A stretch of DNA of 64,000 nucleotides from Saprospiraceae bacterium (GCA_016709995.1 JADJLQ010000002.1:1162124-1226123), one strand, 5' to 3'. Counted from the first letter of the stretch, positions 53,724 to 63,641 are shown. The notes: generated by a model from the letters alone, not told the origin. Program-made: numbers and translations.

Positions 53724-54411
53724 TCGTAGATTCCAGGTCGTCCCGGTATTTTTGACCAATTGGAATTTTTTTATTCCTAATAGAAATTTCGTCCAGGATT
53801 ATATAATCTATTTTGTCGAGATTTACAATAAATGATCTATGCACCCTTTTGAAATTGTTGGGTAATTTAGATTCCAGGTCTTTAAGGGAATACAATGCCA
53901 TGGTCTGGGTGTCAGGTAAGATAAAAGCCACATAATTATCTTCCGATTTAATGTAGAGTACTTCTGAAAGTTTAATTCTGACATTTTTATTACCGTCTCG
54001 TGCATAAAAGGTATCCTGAGCTGACGCCTGCAAAGAGCTACTCAGGCTTCCTGACACAACCCGCTGCATGGCTTTCAAAAACCGATCGTAAGAAAGTGGT
54101 TTTGTCAGATAATCAATGACCTCTTCATAGTCATAACTCGAAGCTGCAAAATCAGGGTTGGAAGTGATCATGATGACGGGTATATGGCTTTTCTTAAGCT
54201 CGAGAAAAGTCTGACCATTCATATCCGGTAGATTATAGTCCAAGAACACCAAGTCGATGTCACCACTTGTAAGGAGCATAAGACCATCCCTTGCATTCGA
54301 TGAAAGGATACAATATTCCACCAGACTGGATTTTGTACAAAAATGTTTGATTAGATCACCAATCAGTGGATCGTCATCTACTATCAGGCATTTATATCTG
54401 TTCGATGTCAT
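53710..54411 (-). CDS. LytTR-family response regulator
   Basis: This 233-residue protein has an N-terminal receiver (CLIVDDDPLIGDLI, phospho-Asp in VFLDYNLPDMNG, Lys in DYLTKPLSYDRF). The C-terminal LytTR DNA-binding domain (about 137-233) has FYARDGNKNVRIKLSEVLYIKSEDNYVAFIL, FKRVHRSFIVNLDKIDYI and KIPIGQKYRDDLES. It activates or represses genes on phosphorylation. The usual partner of a LytTR regulator is a different, LytS-like kinase. Here it is convergent with the hybrid kinase gene, overlapping its stop by 14 bp. Confidence 0.92.
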   Translation of the reverse strand: MTSNRYKCLIVDDDPLIGDLIKHFCTKSSLVEYCILSSNARDGLMLLTSGDIDLVFLDYNLPDMNGQTFLELKKSHIPVIMITSNPDFAASSYDYEEVIDYLTKPLSYDRFLKAMQRVVSGSLSSSLQASAQDTFYARDGNKNVRIKLSEVLYIKSEDNYVAFILPDTQTMALYSLKDLESKLPNNFKRVHRSFIVNLDKIDYIILDEISIRNKKIPIGQKYRDDLESTINTL

Positions 54412-54699
54412 ATAATCTCAGTTTCGATTGATAAAACTAACAATCCATTTTAATACGCCGTTCAATTCTTAATCCCATAAATCACGAGATTCACACTTGC
54501 TGAAGCCCATTTCACAAATTTCCGGGCTGAGTCGGGGTCGCATTTCCTAACTTTACCTCGTTCTAATGAAGTAAATTTATTTTGTAGGATGACCATATTT
54601 TCAATTTTGATTAATACAGAACCATGAAAATCTGCCCGTCTTCAAAAATCATCTTACTTCTTTTTAAAATTTATATATAAAACATTGATAATTAGCAAC

Positions 54700-55797
54700 A
54701 TGAAAAAGATAATTTTAAACCTACTTGCTTTCATCTTTTTATTCAATTTGGGTTTGTTTTCTTCAGTACAGGCTCAGGGATGTATAGCTGTCCGCCATAT
54801 GGCTTGTGCTACCGGCGAAATGTTTGCTGGTCCTATCGGCAGTACCAATACGGTTACAGAAAAGGGGCAGGTTATTTTTACCACCGGTTATCGTTTCCTG
54901 CATTCTTATAAACATTTTGTAGGCACTGAGGAACAACCACAAAGAGTCGCTTTGGGTACCAACGTAATCAATGATTCACATTCTTTTGATTTTGGCCTGA
55001 GTTATGCATTGACCGATCGTTGGAGCCTGGCCATCAACCTGCCTTATAATAATAATTCCAGATCATCCCTATATGAACACTATGGGAACTCCCTCGAATC
55101 TAATCCTAACCAATTGAGATTTAAGACCCATTCAAGTGGTATTGGAGACTTGAGACTGACGGCTACCAGATGGATGATAGACCCATCGAAAGCGGTTAAA
55201 GGAAATCTAGCCATCGGACTGGGCATCAAAGCACCTACCGGCAACGGAGCAACTACGGATGATTTTCACAAATTGGACAAAGAGAAAAAGGATTATTTGG
55301 TCAATAAGTATGTTGACCAATCCATCCAACTTGGAGATGGAAGCTGGGGCTTTAATGTTGAGTTACAGGGCTATCAATCCATATTTAAAAACGCAAGTCT
55401 GTATTATAATGGCTTTTACCTCTTCAGCCCTGCCAATACCAACGCTAAAACCACTTTGTCTGTTTCTGATCAATATGCCGGTCGCTTGGGTATTAATTAT
55501 TCGCTGATACCTCACCATGGTTTGGCTGTCAGTTTAGGCGGCCGTTTGGAGGGCTTGCCCGCTATAGATATTATAGGAAAAAGTGAAGGTTTCCGCAGAC
55601 CAGGATACATCTTGTCCATCGAGCCGGGCATTGCCTGGATGACAGGTCATCATACGTTCGCTTTTAATTTACCCGTCGCACTGGTCAGAAATCGAACCAA
55701 ATCTTTTACTGACCGACAGGATCCTTTGGGATTAAAACACGGAGATGCTGCATTTGCAGACTATTTCTTAAGTGTGACTTATGCATATAGGTTTTGA
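54700..55797 (+). CDS. Outer-membrane beta-barrel protein (transporter-like)
   Basis: The ATG at 54700 gives 365 residues with a signal peptide (LLAFIFLFNLGLFSSVQAQ); the TTG at 54685 is less likely. The mature protein is a beta-barrel rich in alternating strands (FTTGYRFLHSYKHF, FDFGLSYALTDRWSLAINLPY, GDLRLTATRW, KGNLAIGLGIKAPTGNG) that ends in FLSVTYAYRF with the terminal Phe typical of outer-membrane barrels. It resembles the phenol-degradation MetA-like group. A conserved Cys pair near the mature N-terminus (GCIAVRHMACATG) is unusual. It is followed by a TonB receptor. A decayed C-terminal copy of this gene lies at about 58566-58684. Confidence 0.8.
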   Translation: MKKIILNLLAFIFLFNLGLFSSVQAQGCIAVRHMACATGEMFAGPIGSTNTVTEKGQVIFTTGYRFLHSYKHFVGTEEQPQRVALGTNVINDSHSFDFGLSYALTDRWSLAINLPYNNNSRSSLYEHYGNSLESNPNQLRFKTHSSGIGDLRLTATRWMIDPSKAVKGNLAIGLGIKAPTGNGATTDDFHKLDKEKKDYLVNKYVDQSIQLGDGSWGFNVELQGYQSIFKNASLYYNGFYLFSPANTNAKTTLSVSDQYAGRLGINYSLIPHHGLAVSLGGRLEGLPAIDIIGKSEGFRRPGYILSIEPGIAWMTGHHTFAFNLPVALVRNRTKSFTDRQDPLGLKHGDAAFADYFLSVTYAYRF

Positions 55798-55872
55798 TTA
55801 GGATTTGATTTTGTATCCTAAAGTTGTGTAGCACTTTAAAAGGATTATTCATAATTAGAATTGAATCAAAAT

Positions 55873-58512
55873 ATGAATGGTAAAATCACTATTCTACTGG
55901 CGGTGCTATGTGTGAGTAATATTGTTTTCTCACAAAATACCATCTCCGGAACAATCATAGATGCTGATGACCATCAACCTTTAGTCGGAGCTGTAATTCA
56001 ACTTCAAGTAAGCGGCGCAATAACAGTTACAGATGAACAGGGAAATTTTCAAATCATTTCTGAACGGAAGAATGACCAGGCTATCATTAAATACCTGGGG
56101 TATGGTGAAATGCAGGTTGAAATAACTCCCAATACCAGCCAAATTGGTAAAATTGAAATGATCCGGGCTAATTCGACACTCGATGAAGTCATCGTAAGTG
56201 CATCCCCAAATAACTTTAAGACAAGCTTTAAGGGTAGTAATTTTAAAATTGGTCCAATGGCCTTAAAAAACATCAACCCATTGAGTGCTGAAGAAGCGTT
56301 GAAAACCGTACCAGGTGTCAACATCGTTGGTGATATGGGCCTGTCCAACCGTCCAAATATCAGCATCAGGGGCTCCTGGGGCAGACGCTCCAAAAAGGTC
56401 TTGCTCATGGAGGATGGGACACCTTCTGCACCAGCTCCTTATATCGCACCCGGTGCCTATTACAACCCTGTAAGCGACCGTATTAAAGCCATCGAAGTAT
56501 ATAAAGGAGCTGATATATTAAGATTCGGTCCTAATAACAGTTATGGAGCTATCAATTACATTACTGCCTTGCCACCACAGAAGCCTGAACTGAGGGTGAA
56601 ATTGATTGGCGGTCAGCGAAATTATCAAACTGGTCTGTTGTCCTATGGTGGGACATGGGACAATCTCGGAGCATTAGTAGAAGGAGTGTACAAAAAGTTT
56701 GATGGATTTACAAACAACTCATCGGTCGGAGTATTGAATCTGAATGCCAAAGTATTTGCGAAACTCTCTGAAAGCCAATCCTTATATTTTAAAGTAAGCG
56801 GTCAATTTGAGGACAACCAGGCTTCATTGAGTTCCCAAACACCATTCAGCTTTGATACAGATCCTACCCAAAACCCGCTGGATGCTGACCAATTTACAAT
56901 GAGAAGGTACGGGGTAGATATTATCCACAAGTGGTTGCCTAAAAGTAAATTAAGTTTTACCTCAAAAATATATGCTTCTGATTTTGAACGGGATTGGTGG
57001 CGGCAAATTACTACTAAGATCAAAGCCTCAGCGGTGAGAAGTTATGTAGGTGATGAAATCTTCAAAGACCGGTACAGTTATTTGAATGGAAAAACCTTTG
57101 GTGCTGAAGATTATATCATTGCAGGCAGGATAAATAATGGGAGGGAAAGTACTTCGGATAGTCGGTGGACTTATACCGTGTCTGGCGTAAAGGAAACAAT
57201 TAATTATCAATGGAAAGCATTTGGACAAGATCAGTCTTTGGAAGCCGGTGTCAATCTGCATGGCGAAACTTTTAAAGATCGTTTTGTAGTAGCAGACAGT
57301 AGCCGTTGGGCAAGAAATGGACGAACTGCTACAGATTTGTGGTACCGCATGTGGTCTGTCAATGGATTTGTAAGAAACGAATTCAATGTTGGATCATGGG
57401 GCATTACCCCCATCCTTCGTATGGAGCTTGTGGATATGTACCGACAGAATTTAATTACCCTTGCGCAGAATCCGCTCATCAGCAGTACAGAGGAAGGCAA
57501 AGAACCCAACGTATACTCCCAATTCCTTCCAGGCCTCACCCTGGAATATCATCTCAAAAAAAGTGAATTATTTGGCAGCATATACCAAGGCATGATTGCC
57601 CCATCCAAAGTTTTTGGTTTTTTGGTAGAGCAGAATGGAGTGGTGGACATTCCGCTTGCAGGCCAAAATATTAATATTGACCCGGAATTGAGTTGGAACA
57701 AGGAAATTGGATGGAGAGGTAGTATATTGAACAATAGCATTGACGGACAACTTACCTATTTTAATATTTTTACCCGCAATTTTTATGCAGCCGGTGAAAA
57801 TGAAGTTTTTCAGGAATTGGGGAAAATCAATGTACAAGGTTTAGAATTGGCACTGGATGTAACGCTGTTCAATTCTAATCTGCATCAGGTCAGGCTCTTT
57901 GGCAATGTGAATTTTATGCAGTCTACCGTATTGGCAGGTAAAGTATTTGATAAAGACCTGTTTTCGCAAGTCATCTTTGGGACAAAAGCACAAAATGAAT
58001 ACATTGATAAAGTAAATGCCAACAGGGATGCCATTGAGTTATATGTATCAGACGGAGCCGGCGGAACCACCCTTTTGACGGACCAAACCATTGACCAGGC
58101 AGATTTTCAAAATATCACTAAAAGCATCATCACTTTTGGATCAGGTGGGATTCCCAATGCAGAATCGCCTTATACGCCAAGATGGAACACTTCGGTGGGG
58201 TTAAATTATGACTGGAAAAGTTTGACTTTTGGTGTGTCCGGTAATTTTGTAAGTGAACAATTCACAGAATTCAACAATTTCAAGAACGAATCTGCCGATG
58301 GAGCTATTGGAAAATTGCCCGCATATCATTCAATAGATGCTTTTGCAAACTATGATTTCAGCTTTGGAAAAAAGGTAAACTTTACGGCTTTTGTCAATGG
58401 AAAAAATATCACGAACGAGGTCTACAGAGCTTCCCGATTGAACCGAGCAACTTCAGGAATATTTGGAGGCGGCTTCAGACAGATTATTTTTGGAGTAAAC
58501 ATGAAGATATGA
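55873..58512 (+). CDS. TonB-dependent outer membrane receptor (FecA-like)
   Basis: The ATG at 55873 gives 879 residues. A signal peptide (ILLAVLCVSNIVFSQ) is followed by a carboxypeptidase-like beta domain (TISGTIIDADDHQPLVGAVIQL). The plug shows DEVIVSASPNNFKTS, LKTVPGVNIVGDMGLSNRPNISIRGSWGRRS and IEVYKGADILRFGPNNSYGAINYIT. A 22-strand barrel ends in GFRQIIFGVNMKI. This is the Fe3+-dicitrate/siderophore type and not SusC. It lies 75 bp after the barrel gene, suggesting a shared uptake function. The cargo is not identified. Confidence 0.92.
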   Translation: MNGKITILLAVLCVSNIVFSQNTISGTIIDADDHQPLVGAVIQLQVSGAITVTDEQGNFQIISERKNDQAIIKYLGYGEMQVEITPNTSQIGKIEMIRANSTLDEVIVSASPNNFKTSFKGSNFKIGPMALKNINPLSAEEALKTVPGVNIVGDMGLSNRPNISIRGSWGRRSKKVLLMEDGTPSAPAPYIAPGAYYNPVSDRIKAIEVYKGADILRFGPNNSYGAINYITALPPQKPELRVKLIGGQRNYQTGLLSYGGTWDNLGALVEGVYKKFDGFTNNSSVGVLNLNAKVFAKLSESQSLYFKVSGQFEDNQASLSSQTPFSFDTDPTQNPLDADQFTMRRYGVDIIHKWLPKSKLSFTSKIYASDFERDWWRQITTKIKASAVRSYVGDEIFKDRYSYLNGKTFGAEDYIIAGRINNGRESTSDSRWTYTVSGVKETINYQWKAFGQDQSLEAGVNLHGETFKDRFVVADSSRWARNGRTATDLWYRMWSVNGFVRNEFNVGSWGITPILRMELVDMYRQNLITLAQNPLISSTEEGKEPNVYSQFLPGLTLEYHLKKSELFGSIYQGMIAPSKVFGFLVEQNGVVDIPLAGQNINIDPELSWNKEIGWRGSILNNSIDGQLTYFNIFTRNFYAAGENEVFQELGKINVQGLELALDVTLFNSNLHQVRLFGNVNFMQSTVLAGKVFDKDLFSQVIFGTKAQNEYIDKVNANRDAIELYVSDGAGGTTLLTDQTIDQADFQNITKSIITFGSGGIPNAESPYTPRWNTSVGLNYDWKSLTFGVSGNFVSEQFTEFNNFKNESADGAIGKLPAYHSIDAFANYDFSFGKKVNFTAFVNGKNITNEVYRASRLNRATSGIFGGGFRQIIFGVNMKI

Positions 58513-58565
58513 AGAATGTTTCTCGTGTTGCATTAACATTGATGCTCCTAATTTGCAGTTATTTG

Positions 58566-58684
58566 TATTAGTATTGCTAGAATATAGTTATGCCACCTTT
58601 AATCTAAATTGGGAGGATGGATTGGGCAAGACACTTAAAGACGCCACGTTCAAGGATTATTTTGAGAATGTGACTTATGCCTAA
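58566..58684 (+). pseudogene. Remnant of a beta-barrel gene related to 54700-55797
   Basis: An unstarted frame ending at TAA 58684 reads ATFNLNWEDGLGKTLKDATF then KDYFENVTYA. This resembles the C-terminus of the barrel protein (AFNLPVAL, then LGLKHGDAAFADYFLSVTYA). Only about 40 codons remain and there is no start, so it looks like the tail of a lost duplicate just behind the TonB receptor gene. Confidence 0.5.
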
Positions 58685-58701
58685 GTATTAGGGTCTTTGT
58701 T

Positions 58702-59238
58702 TTATTTATCTGAGTAGTTAAAATTATCAATATTTAATCTAAACGTATACAATTGCTCCCCAGCTACCTCAATCATATTCCATTTTACAAAGCCGAGTTT
58801 TTGTAAAAGTCCAATGGATGCTGTGTTATGAATCAATGTAATCGCAAAAACATCATGGAATGCCCCGCAGAGAAAGAGCTGAGAAAGTAGGGCTACGCAT
58901 CCTTCATAGGCATATCCTTGCCTGGTAAAGGACGGTAAAAAAGCAAATCCAAAATCTGGATATTCCAGGTGATCCCTTTGCATAAAAGTGAGGATACCGA
59001 TGGGTATCTGATCTGCTTTGTAACTGACCACCCAATAATGTTTTTGTTGATGACTTAAGATGGAGTAGATGTAGTCAGCAGCAGCCTCGACCGAATGTAT
59101 TCCTTTATCTCCAATGTATCGTATCCAATTCGGTGTATTGACCAATGTATGGATAAATGCCGCATCGGATACCTCAAGTTTTCTGATATGGAGCCTGAGC
59201 GTTTCCAGGGTATTAAGCTGTATTTGCGATATATTCAA
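58702..59238 (-). CDS. GNAT family N-acetyltransferase (RimJ/RimL type)
   Basis: This 178-residue protein opens with TLETLRLHIRKLEVSDAAFIHTLVNTPNW, as in RimJ/RimL-like enzymes. PIGILTFMQRDHLEYPDFGFAFLPSFTRQGYAYEGCVALL is the coenzyme-A-binding core. FAITLIHNTASIGLLQKLGFVKWNMIEV is the usual C-terminal 'N-x-x-S-x-x-L-x-K-x-G-F' region. The substrate is unknown. It stands alone between the remnant and the Gfo/Idh/MocA gene, which is transcribed away from it. Confidence 0.87.
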   Translation of the reverse strand: MNISQIQLNTLETLRLHIRKLEVSDAAFIHTLVNTPNWIRYIGDKGIHSVEAAADYIYSILSHQQKHYWVVSYKADQIPIGILTFMQRDHLEYPDFGFAFLPSFTRQGYAYEGCVALLSQLFLCGAFHDVFAITLIHNTASIGLLQKLGFVKWNMIEVAGEQLYTFRLNIDNFNYSDK

Positions 59239-59371
59239 AGGTTCAAAAGCAATAAATGGTATTAGTTAAAAGGCATCAAATATACTCTCTGCTAACTGAA
59301 TCATTCTTTTCCTTCTCTCGTATAAATAATCATTTGCTGCATATTTTGCTTAGCTTTATCTCAAAGGTGGT

Positions 59372-59379
59372 TATTTTTG
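59372..59379 (+). promoter_or_regulatory. Bacteroidota -7 promoter element
   Basis: TATTTTTG matches TAnnTTTG 28 bases before the Gfo/Idh/MocA ATG. A TTG at 59346-59348 lies 23 bases upstream, a little longer than the optimal spacing. Confidence 0.4.
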
Positions 59380-59407
59380 CTTACCTATATTTTTTAAAGA
59401 AAAATTT

Positions 59408-60703
59408 ATGAAAAAAGAAGAAATCAATTCCTCCCGTAGGAAATTTATTAAAATCTCCGGTTCTACTTTAGCTGCAGGTACAGTAGGTTTTAATGTGATC
59501 GCCAATCCTTATCCGAGCCATCATTTTAACGCAGATACCCTCAAGGTAGGGATCATCGGATGCGGAGGAAGAGGCAGTGGGGCTGCTCTGCAAGCGATGA
59601 AAGCAGACAAAAATGTTTATTTAACGGCGATGGCAGATGTGTTTGAAGACAGGCTGGATACCTCCTATCAATCACTGATGGAGGAGGTCCCGGATAAAAT
59701 CAAAGTGCCGGCCGGCCAAAAGTTTTTGGGATTCGATGCGTATAAAAAGCTGCTGCAGACGGATGTAGATGTCATCATCCTGGCCACTCCGCCCTGTTTC
59801 AGACCGGCCCATCTCGAAGCGGTAGTCAATGCAGGTAAACATGTATTCTTCGAAAAACCGGTCGCAGTAGATGCTCCGGGGATCCGCAAGGTGATAGAGA
59901 TTGTTTGGTTTTATGTCAGGATTCTGCTGGCGCTATGATATGCCCAAACGAGAGACTTTTAAGCGAGTCATCAATGGGGATATCGGTGAAGTACTGTCTA
60001 TGTATAATACCTATAATACAGGGGCAAGCTGGTGGCGCGAGACAAAACCCAGCTGGGGCAAATTCAAAAAGAACTCCGCAATTGGGTGTATTATACCTGG
60101 ATGTCAGGCGATCATATTACAGAACAAGCGGTCCACAGTCTGGATTTGATGTCCTGGTCCAAAGGAGATGTTTTGCCTGTCAAAGCTTCAGGCATGGGTG
60201 GCAGGCAAAGTCGCATCGAACCAGAATACGGTAACATCTTCGATCATTTTTCGATCACGTATGACTATCCGGATGGTAGTCGGGGATTTCATCACAGCAG
60301 ACAACAGAAAGAGACTGCAGGTGCCTACTCTATTGAAATGTTGGGTACCAAAGGTCGCTGTGATATAGGCGTCTGGAATCATCATGAGATCAAAGGTGCT
60401 AAAAACTGGAGCTGGGAAAAAGAGCACACCGACAAAGACAAACCAAATATGTACCAAACCGAACATGATGAACTATTCGCCTCTATCAGAAAGGGCGACC
60501 CTATCAATGATGGAATCAGAAGTGCCCACAGTACTATGCTCGCCATCTGGGGTCGCATGGTAGCTTACACCGGCAAAGATCTTACCTGGGACGAAGCCCT
60601 CAACTCCAATGAAGTGCTTACACCACCCATCGATGATTATTCCTGGGATCTGGATTGGGAGATAAAGGAAGTGGCCAGACCTGGATTGACTAAGTTTGTA
60701 TAA
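59408..60703 (+). pseudogene. Tat-exported Gfo/Idh/MocA oxidoreductase, broken by two frame lesions
   Basis: The N-terminal part (59408-59938) has a Tat signal (SSRRKFIKISGS), Rossmann motif VGIIGCGGRGSGAALQA and EKPVAVD. It leaves the frame after RKVIE at 59899. The sequence resumes in a second frame from about 59904 (FGFMSGFCWRYDMPKRETF) and in a third from about 60055 (QIQKELRNWVYYTWMSGDH, ending 60703). The first break seems to remove about ten residues that relatives have between these segments. The second is a one-base deficit in the G4 run at 60055-60058. Intact relatives act in the periplasm on sugars. The next gene is a Tat-type sugar isomerase, so they may have formed a pair. Confidence 0.85.
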
Positions 60704-60766
60704 TTCTTGTTTGAATTCGTCAACACCAGGTTCACATCCTCGATTCAATCCATTTAAAGGGATATT

Positions 60767-61663
60767 ATGAATGATCTAAAGCGAAGAACTTTTTTAAAAT
60801 ATAGTGCGATGGCTCCGGTAGCATTTTCTGTACCTGTATGGGAAACAAAAAAAACGGGAGCTCCGCTGATTAAAAAAGCTTTAAAGTACGGCATGATCAA
60901 AGAAAACTTGTCTATTCTGGATAAATTCAAATTGGTCAAAGATCTTGGCTTTGATGGCATCGAACTGGATAGCCCCAATGAACTACCCGAAAATGAAATC
61001 CTCAATGCCCGGGACAAAACCGGCATCGAACTGCCGGGAGTAGTCAATTCTGTCCACTGGCAATCACCCTTGTCTGATCCGGATCCTGCAGTCAGAGCCA
61101 GGTGTGTAGAGTCTATGAAAATCTCCTTGAATGATTGTAAAAAGTACGGAGGTACGACCGTCTTGCTGGTGCCGGCAGTGGTCAATGATAAAGTGTCGTA
61201 TGCGGAAGCCTATGAAAGATCTCAATTCGAGATAAAAAAACTATTACCGATAGCAGAAAAGACAGGCATTAAAATAGCTTTTGAAAATGTTTGGAATAAT
61301 TTTCTGCTCAGCCCGCTGGAAGCTGCCCGGTATGTAGACGAATTCAATCATCCCATGGTGGGCTGGCATTTTGACATCGGCAATATCGTACGGTATGGTT
61401 GGCCGGAACATTGGATCCAGACCTTGGGCAAAAGAATCCTCAAAACGGATATCAAAGACTATAGTCGAAAGATGGCCAATGACCTCGGTGTTTGGAAAGG
61501 TTTTGACGCTGAGCTCGGAGATGGCGATGCCAATTGGTCTGCAGTAAATAAAGCACTCTTTGATATTGGTTACAAAGGTTGGGGAGCTGCCGAAGTAAGT
61601 GGTGGAGATCGGGTGAGATTGAAGGAGATATCGGAGCGGATGGATAAGTGTTACGCAATCTGA
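60767..61663 (+). CDS. Tat-exported sugar phosphate isomerase/epimerase-like TIM barrel
   Basis: This 298-residue protein has a twin-arginine leader (LKRRTFLKYSAMAPVAF). The TIM barrel has LVKDLGFDGIELDSP, GVVNSVHWQSPLSDPD, KIAFENVWNNFLLSP (Glu), VGWHFDIGNIVRYG (Asp) and AELGDGDANWSAV (Glu/Asp). These are the metal-site positions of the xylose-isomerase-like family. It would work outside the cytoplasm on a sugar derivative. It lies 63 bp after the broken Gfo/Idh/MocA gene. It is distinct from the cytoplasmic relative at 19420-20304. Confidence 0.87.
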   Translation: MNDLKRRTFLKYSAMAPVAFSVPVWETKKTGAPLIKKALKYGMIKENLSILDKFKLVKDLGFDGIELDSPNELPENEILNARDKTGIELPGVVNSVHWQSPLSDPDPAVRARCVESMKISLNDCKKYGGTTVLLVPAVVNDKVSYAEAYERSQFEIKKLLPIAEKTGIKIAFENVWNNFLLSPLEAARYVDEFNHPMVGWHFDIGNIVRYGWPEHWIQTLGKRILKTDIKDYSRKMANDLGVWKGFDAELGDGDANWSAVNKALFDIGYKGWGAAEVSGGDRVRLKEISERMDKCYAI

Positions 61664-61682
61664 AGGAGAGATTAAATACTAT

Positions 61683-63641
61683 TTAATATATTACTAATGT
61701 TGGATCTAATTCTTTCATAATTTTGTAAATTAAAAATGCATTATCGCCAAGTTTAAATGATTTTATTGAATTTAAATAATATTGATTTATGTGAGGAATA
61801 AGAATGCCTTGGAGTTGGGTCATCGAATCATCATTGAATTCTATATTTGTGAGGCGATTCAGGAATAGGTCCTTGTTTGGGAAAATATCAATGAGCCACG
61901 GATCAAAAACAAAATCATCATTTTCCTTCCGAAGTGGATTATATAATGATCTAACTAAAGATTTTATATAATAAGTAAAAGCCATATCATCATGCAATAA
62001 GAAATTTTTATATCTCCTACAAGCAGGAGGGAACAATATTCTATTATTATTTACAAATTTATAAATTTGCATGTAGAACATATTATATAAATCATGATTA
62101 TTTTTTACTTCTTTTCTTAAATATTCGTCAAATATTTTATACATTATTCTGATTAATTCTTTCGGGCGAATAGTTACATCAAATTCATGTCTATCTCTAA
62201 GTAGATCATAAAGTAATTCATATGCAATAAATGTTCTATTTAATTCACTTATTGATCCTTTTTCCAAAATTCTAATTATAAAATCATCAACGTGTTTATC
62301 GTCGTTATTAAAATATAGGTTTTTGTTTTTATGCCAATCATGTAAAATTAATTTATTCCAAAGCCTTGTTAACTCGTCTTGAGTATTAGAGGCTCTTAAT
62401 AAAGCCGATATCATTTTTTCAAAAAAAGTTGAATTTTCAAACTGGCCGATATTTGAAATTATCAGTATTAACTCTCTTTGTTTACCATCTTTAATCCACA
62501 TTTCAAATTTTTCCACCAAAACATCTTCTTCTGCATTAAATGCATTATTAAATTCAGAAAAGGATATTAGATTAAATAATTGGTATGAGAAATATAAATA
62601 AAAATTGTGTGGCAAAGAAAACCTTCGTGAGTTTTTATTTTTAGAATTAGAAATAATAAAATTAAGTGCAGATTGAATATTAATTATATCCTTAGGTTTT
62701 AATGCCGATGTAAACGATTTTAATATGTCTTCATTTATTTTCCAGCTATCAAGATTGCCTGATATTATTATTTGATTGAGAATACTATTATAGATTTCTG
62801 GATTTTTGTTTCTGATTAATTCAAGCACTACAAGGTCTGATACTTCAACTTCTTCATTTAAAATATCAAATGAAATGATTAACGAATTATAAAACCTTTT
62901 TAAATCTCTTATATTTTCAATTAATTCTTCAAAGAGGTATGGAAATACTGATATGAACGAACCATCTTCTTCACCTTCATTTAAAATGGCTTCTCCTCCA
63001 GGAAAAGCTGATATTATTTTTTCACATTGTTTCTCATCAATTTTATTTGCCAAAAGCATTTTTTTAAATTCGGTTTTAAGAATATCTTTTCTAAATGCTG
63101 GCAAAGCTATGTTTAACTGAAATATCTTTTTTAAGTAATCAGTTTCATTATCTATTTGGTTAGATTTTTTAAGAATATTAACTATATAATTATAATCAAT
63201 TGCCACAATAAAGAATAAATTGTTAAAATTTGCCGTATTTCGGATTAATTTTAAAGTTTCAATTATTTCCATTCCATTCAACCTATCCATATCATCTATA
63301 AAAACAATAATCTTTTTTGAGGATAACGAAATACTACTATTTATACTATCAATTTTATTTTTGATGTCATCTGTTCTAAATAAATTCCCTATTAGAGCAT
63401 CTAAAAACTTAAAGTAAGTTTCTCTGGCCGGCCTTAAAACCCTATTTGAATAATCATTTATTTCATTTATAAGGGAACGATTATATGGAGCTAACGCGCT
63501 TGATAGAGCCTTGAAAAACTCTTCGGAAATAGCATTGGATTTGTTGAAAATCCATGGATTGAAATCTATTGTTATATTTCTGGTGTCAATTAATAGATTT
63601 TCTTTTAATCTTTTAAGAAATCGGATTTGCCTGATCCCCAA
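61683..63641 (-). CDS. KAP-family P-loop NTPase, body of a frame-disrupted gene
   Basis: The 652-codon frame holds the body of a KAP NTPase: TIDFNPWIFNKSNAI, the Walker B-like KKIIVFIDDMDRLNG (about residue 110), NLFFIVAIDYNYIVNIL, and YLKKIFQLNIALPAF with RDLKRFYNSL. The long AT-rich C-terminal half has no recognised domain. The Walker A sequence GNWGSGKS (63623-63646) lies in another frame; the listed first seven residues (ending at IR) are out-of-frame reading. One extra T in the T4 run 63611-63614 would join it. The family includes phage-defence and membrane-associated NTPases. No defence partner is present in the window. Confidence 0.75.
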   Translation of the reverse strand: MGIRQIRFLKRLKENLLIDTRNITIDFNPWIFNKSNAISEEFFKALSSALAPYNRSLINEINDYSNRVLRPARETYFKFLDALIGNLFRTDDIKNKIDSINSSISLSSKKIIVFIDDMDRLNGMEIIETLKLIRNTANFNNLFFIVAIDYNYIVNILKKSNQIDNETDYLKKIFQLNIALPAFRKDILKTEFKKMLLANKIDEKQCEKIISAFPGGEAILNEGEEDGSFISVFPYLFEELIENIRDLKRFYNSLIISFDILNEEVEVSDLVVLELIRNKNPEIYNSILNQIIISGNLDSWKINEDILKSFTSALKPKDIINIQSALNFIISNSKNKNSRRFSLPHNFYLYFSYQLFNLISFSEFNNAFNAEEDVLVEKFEMWIKDGKQRELILIISNIGQFENSTFFEKMISALLRASNTQDELTRLWNKLILHDWHKNKNLYFNNDDKHVDDFIIRILEKGSISELNRTFIAYELLYDLLRDRHEFDVTIRPKELIRIMYKIFDEYLRKEVKNNHDLYNMFYMQIYKFVNNNRILFPPACRRYKNFLLHDDMAFTYYIKSLVRSLYNPLRKENDDFVFDPWLIDIFPNKDLFLNRLTNIEFNDDSMTQLQGILIPHINQYYLNSIKSFKLGDNAFLIYKIMKELDPTLVIY

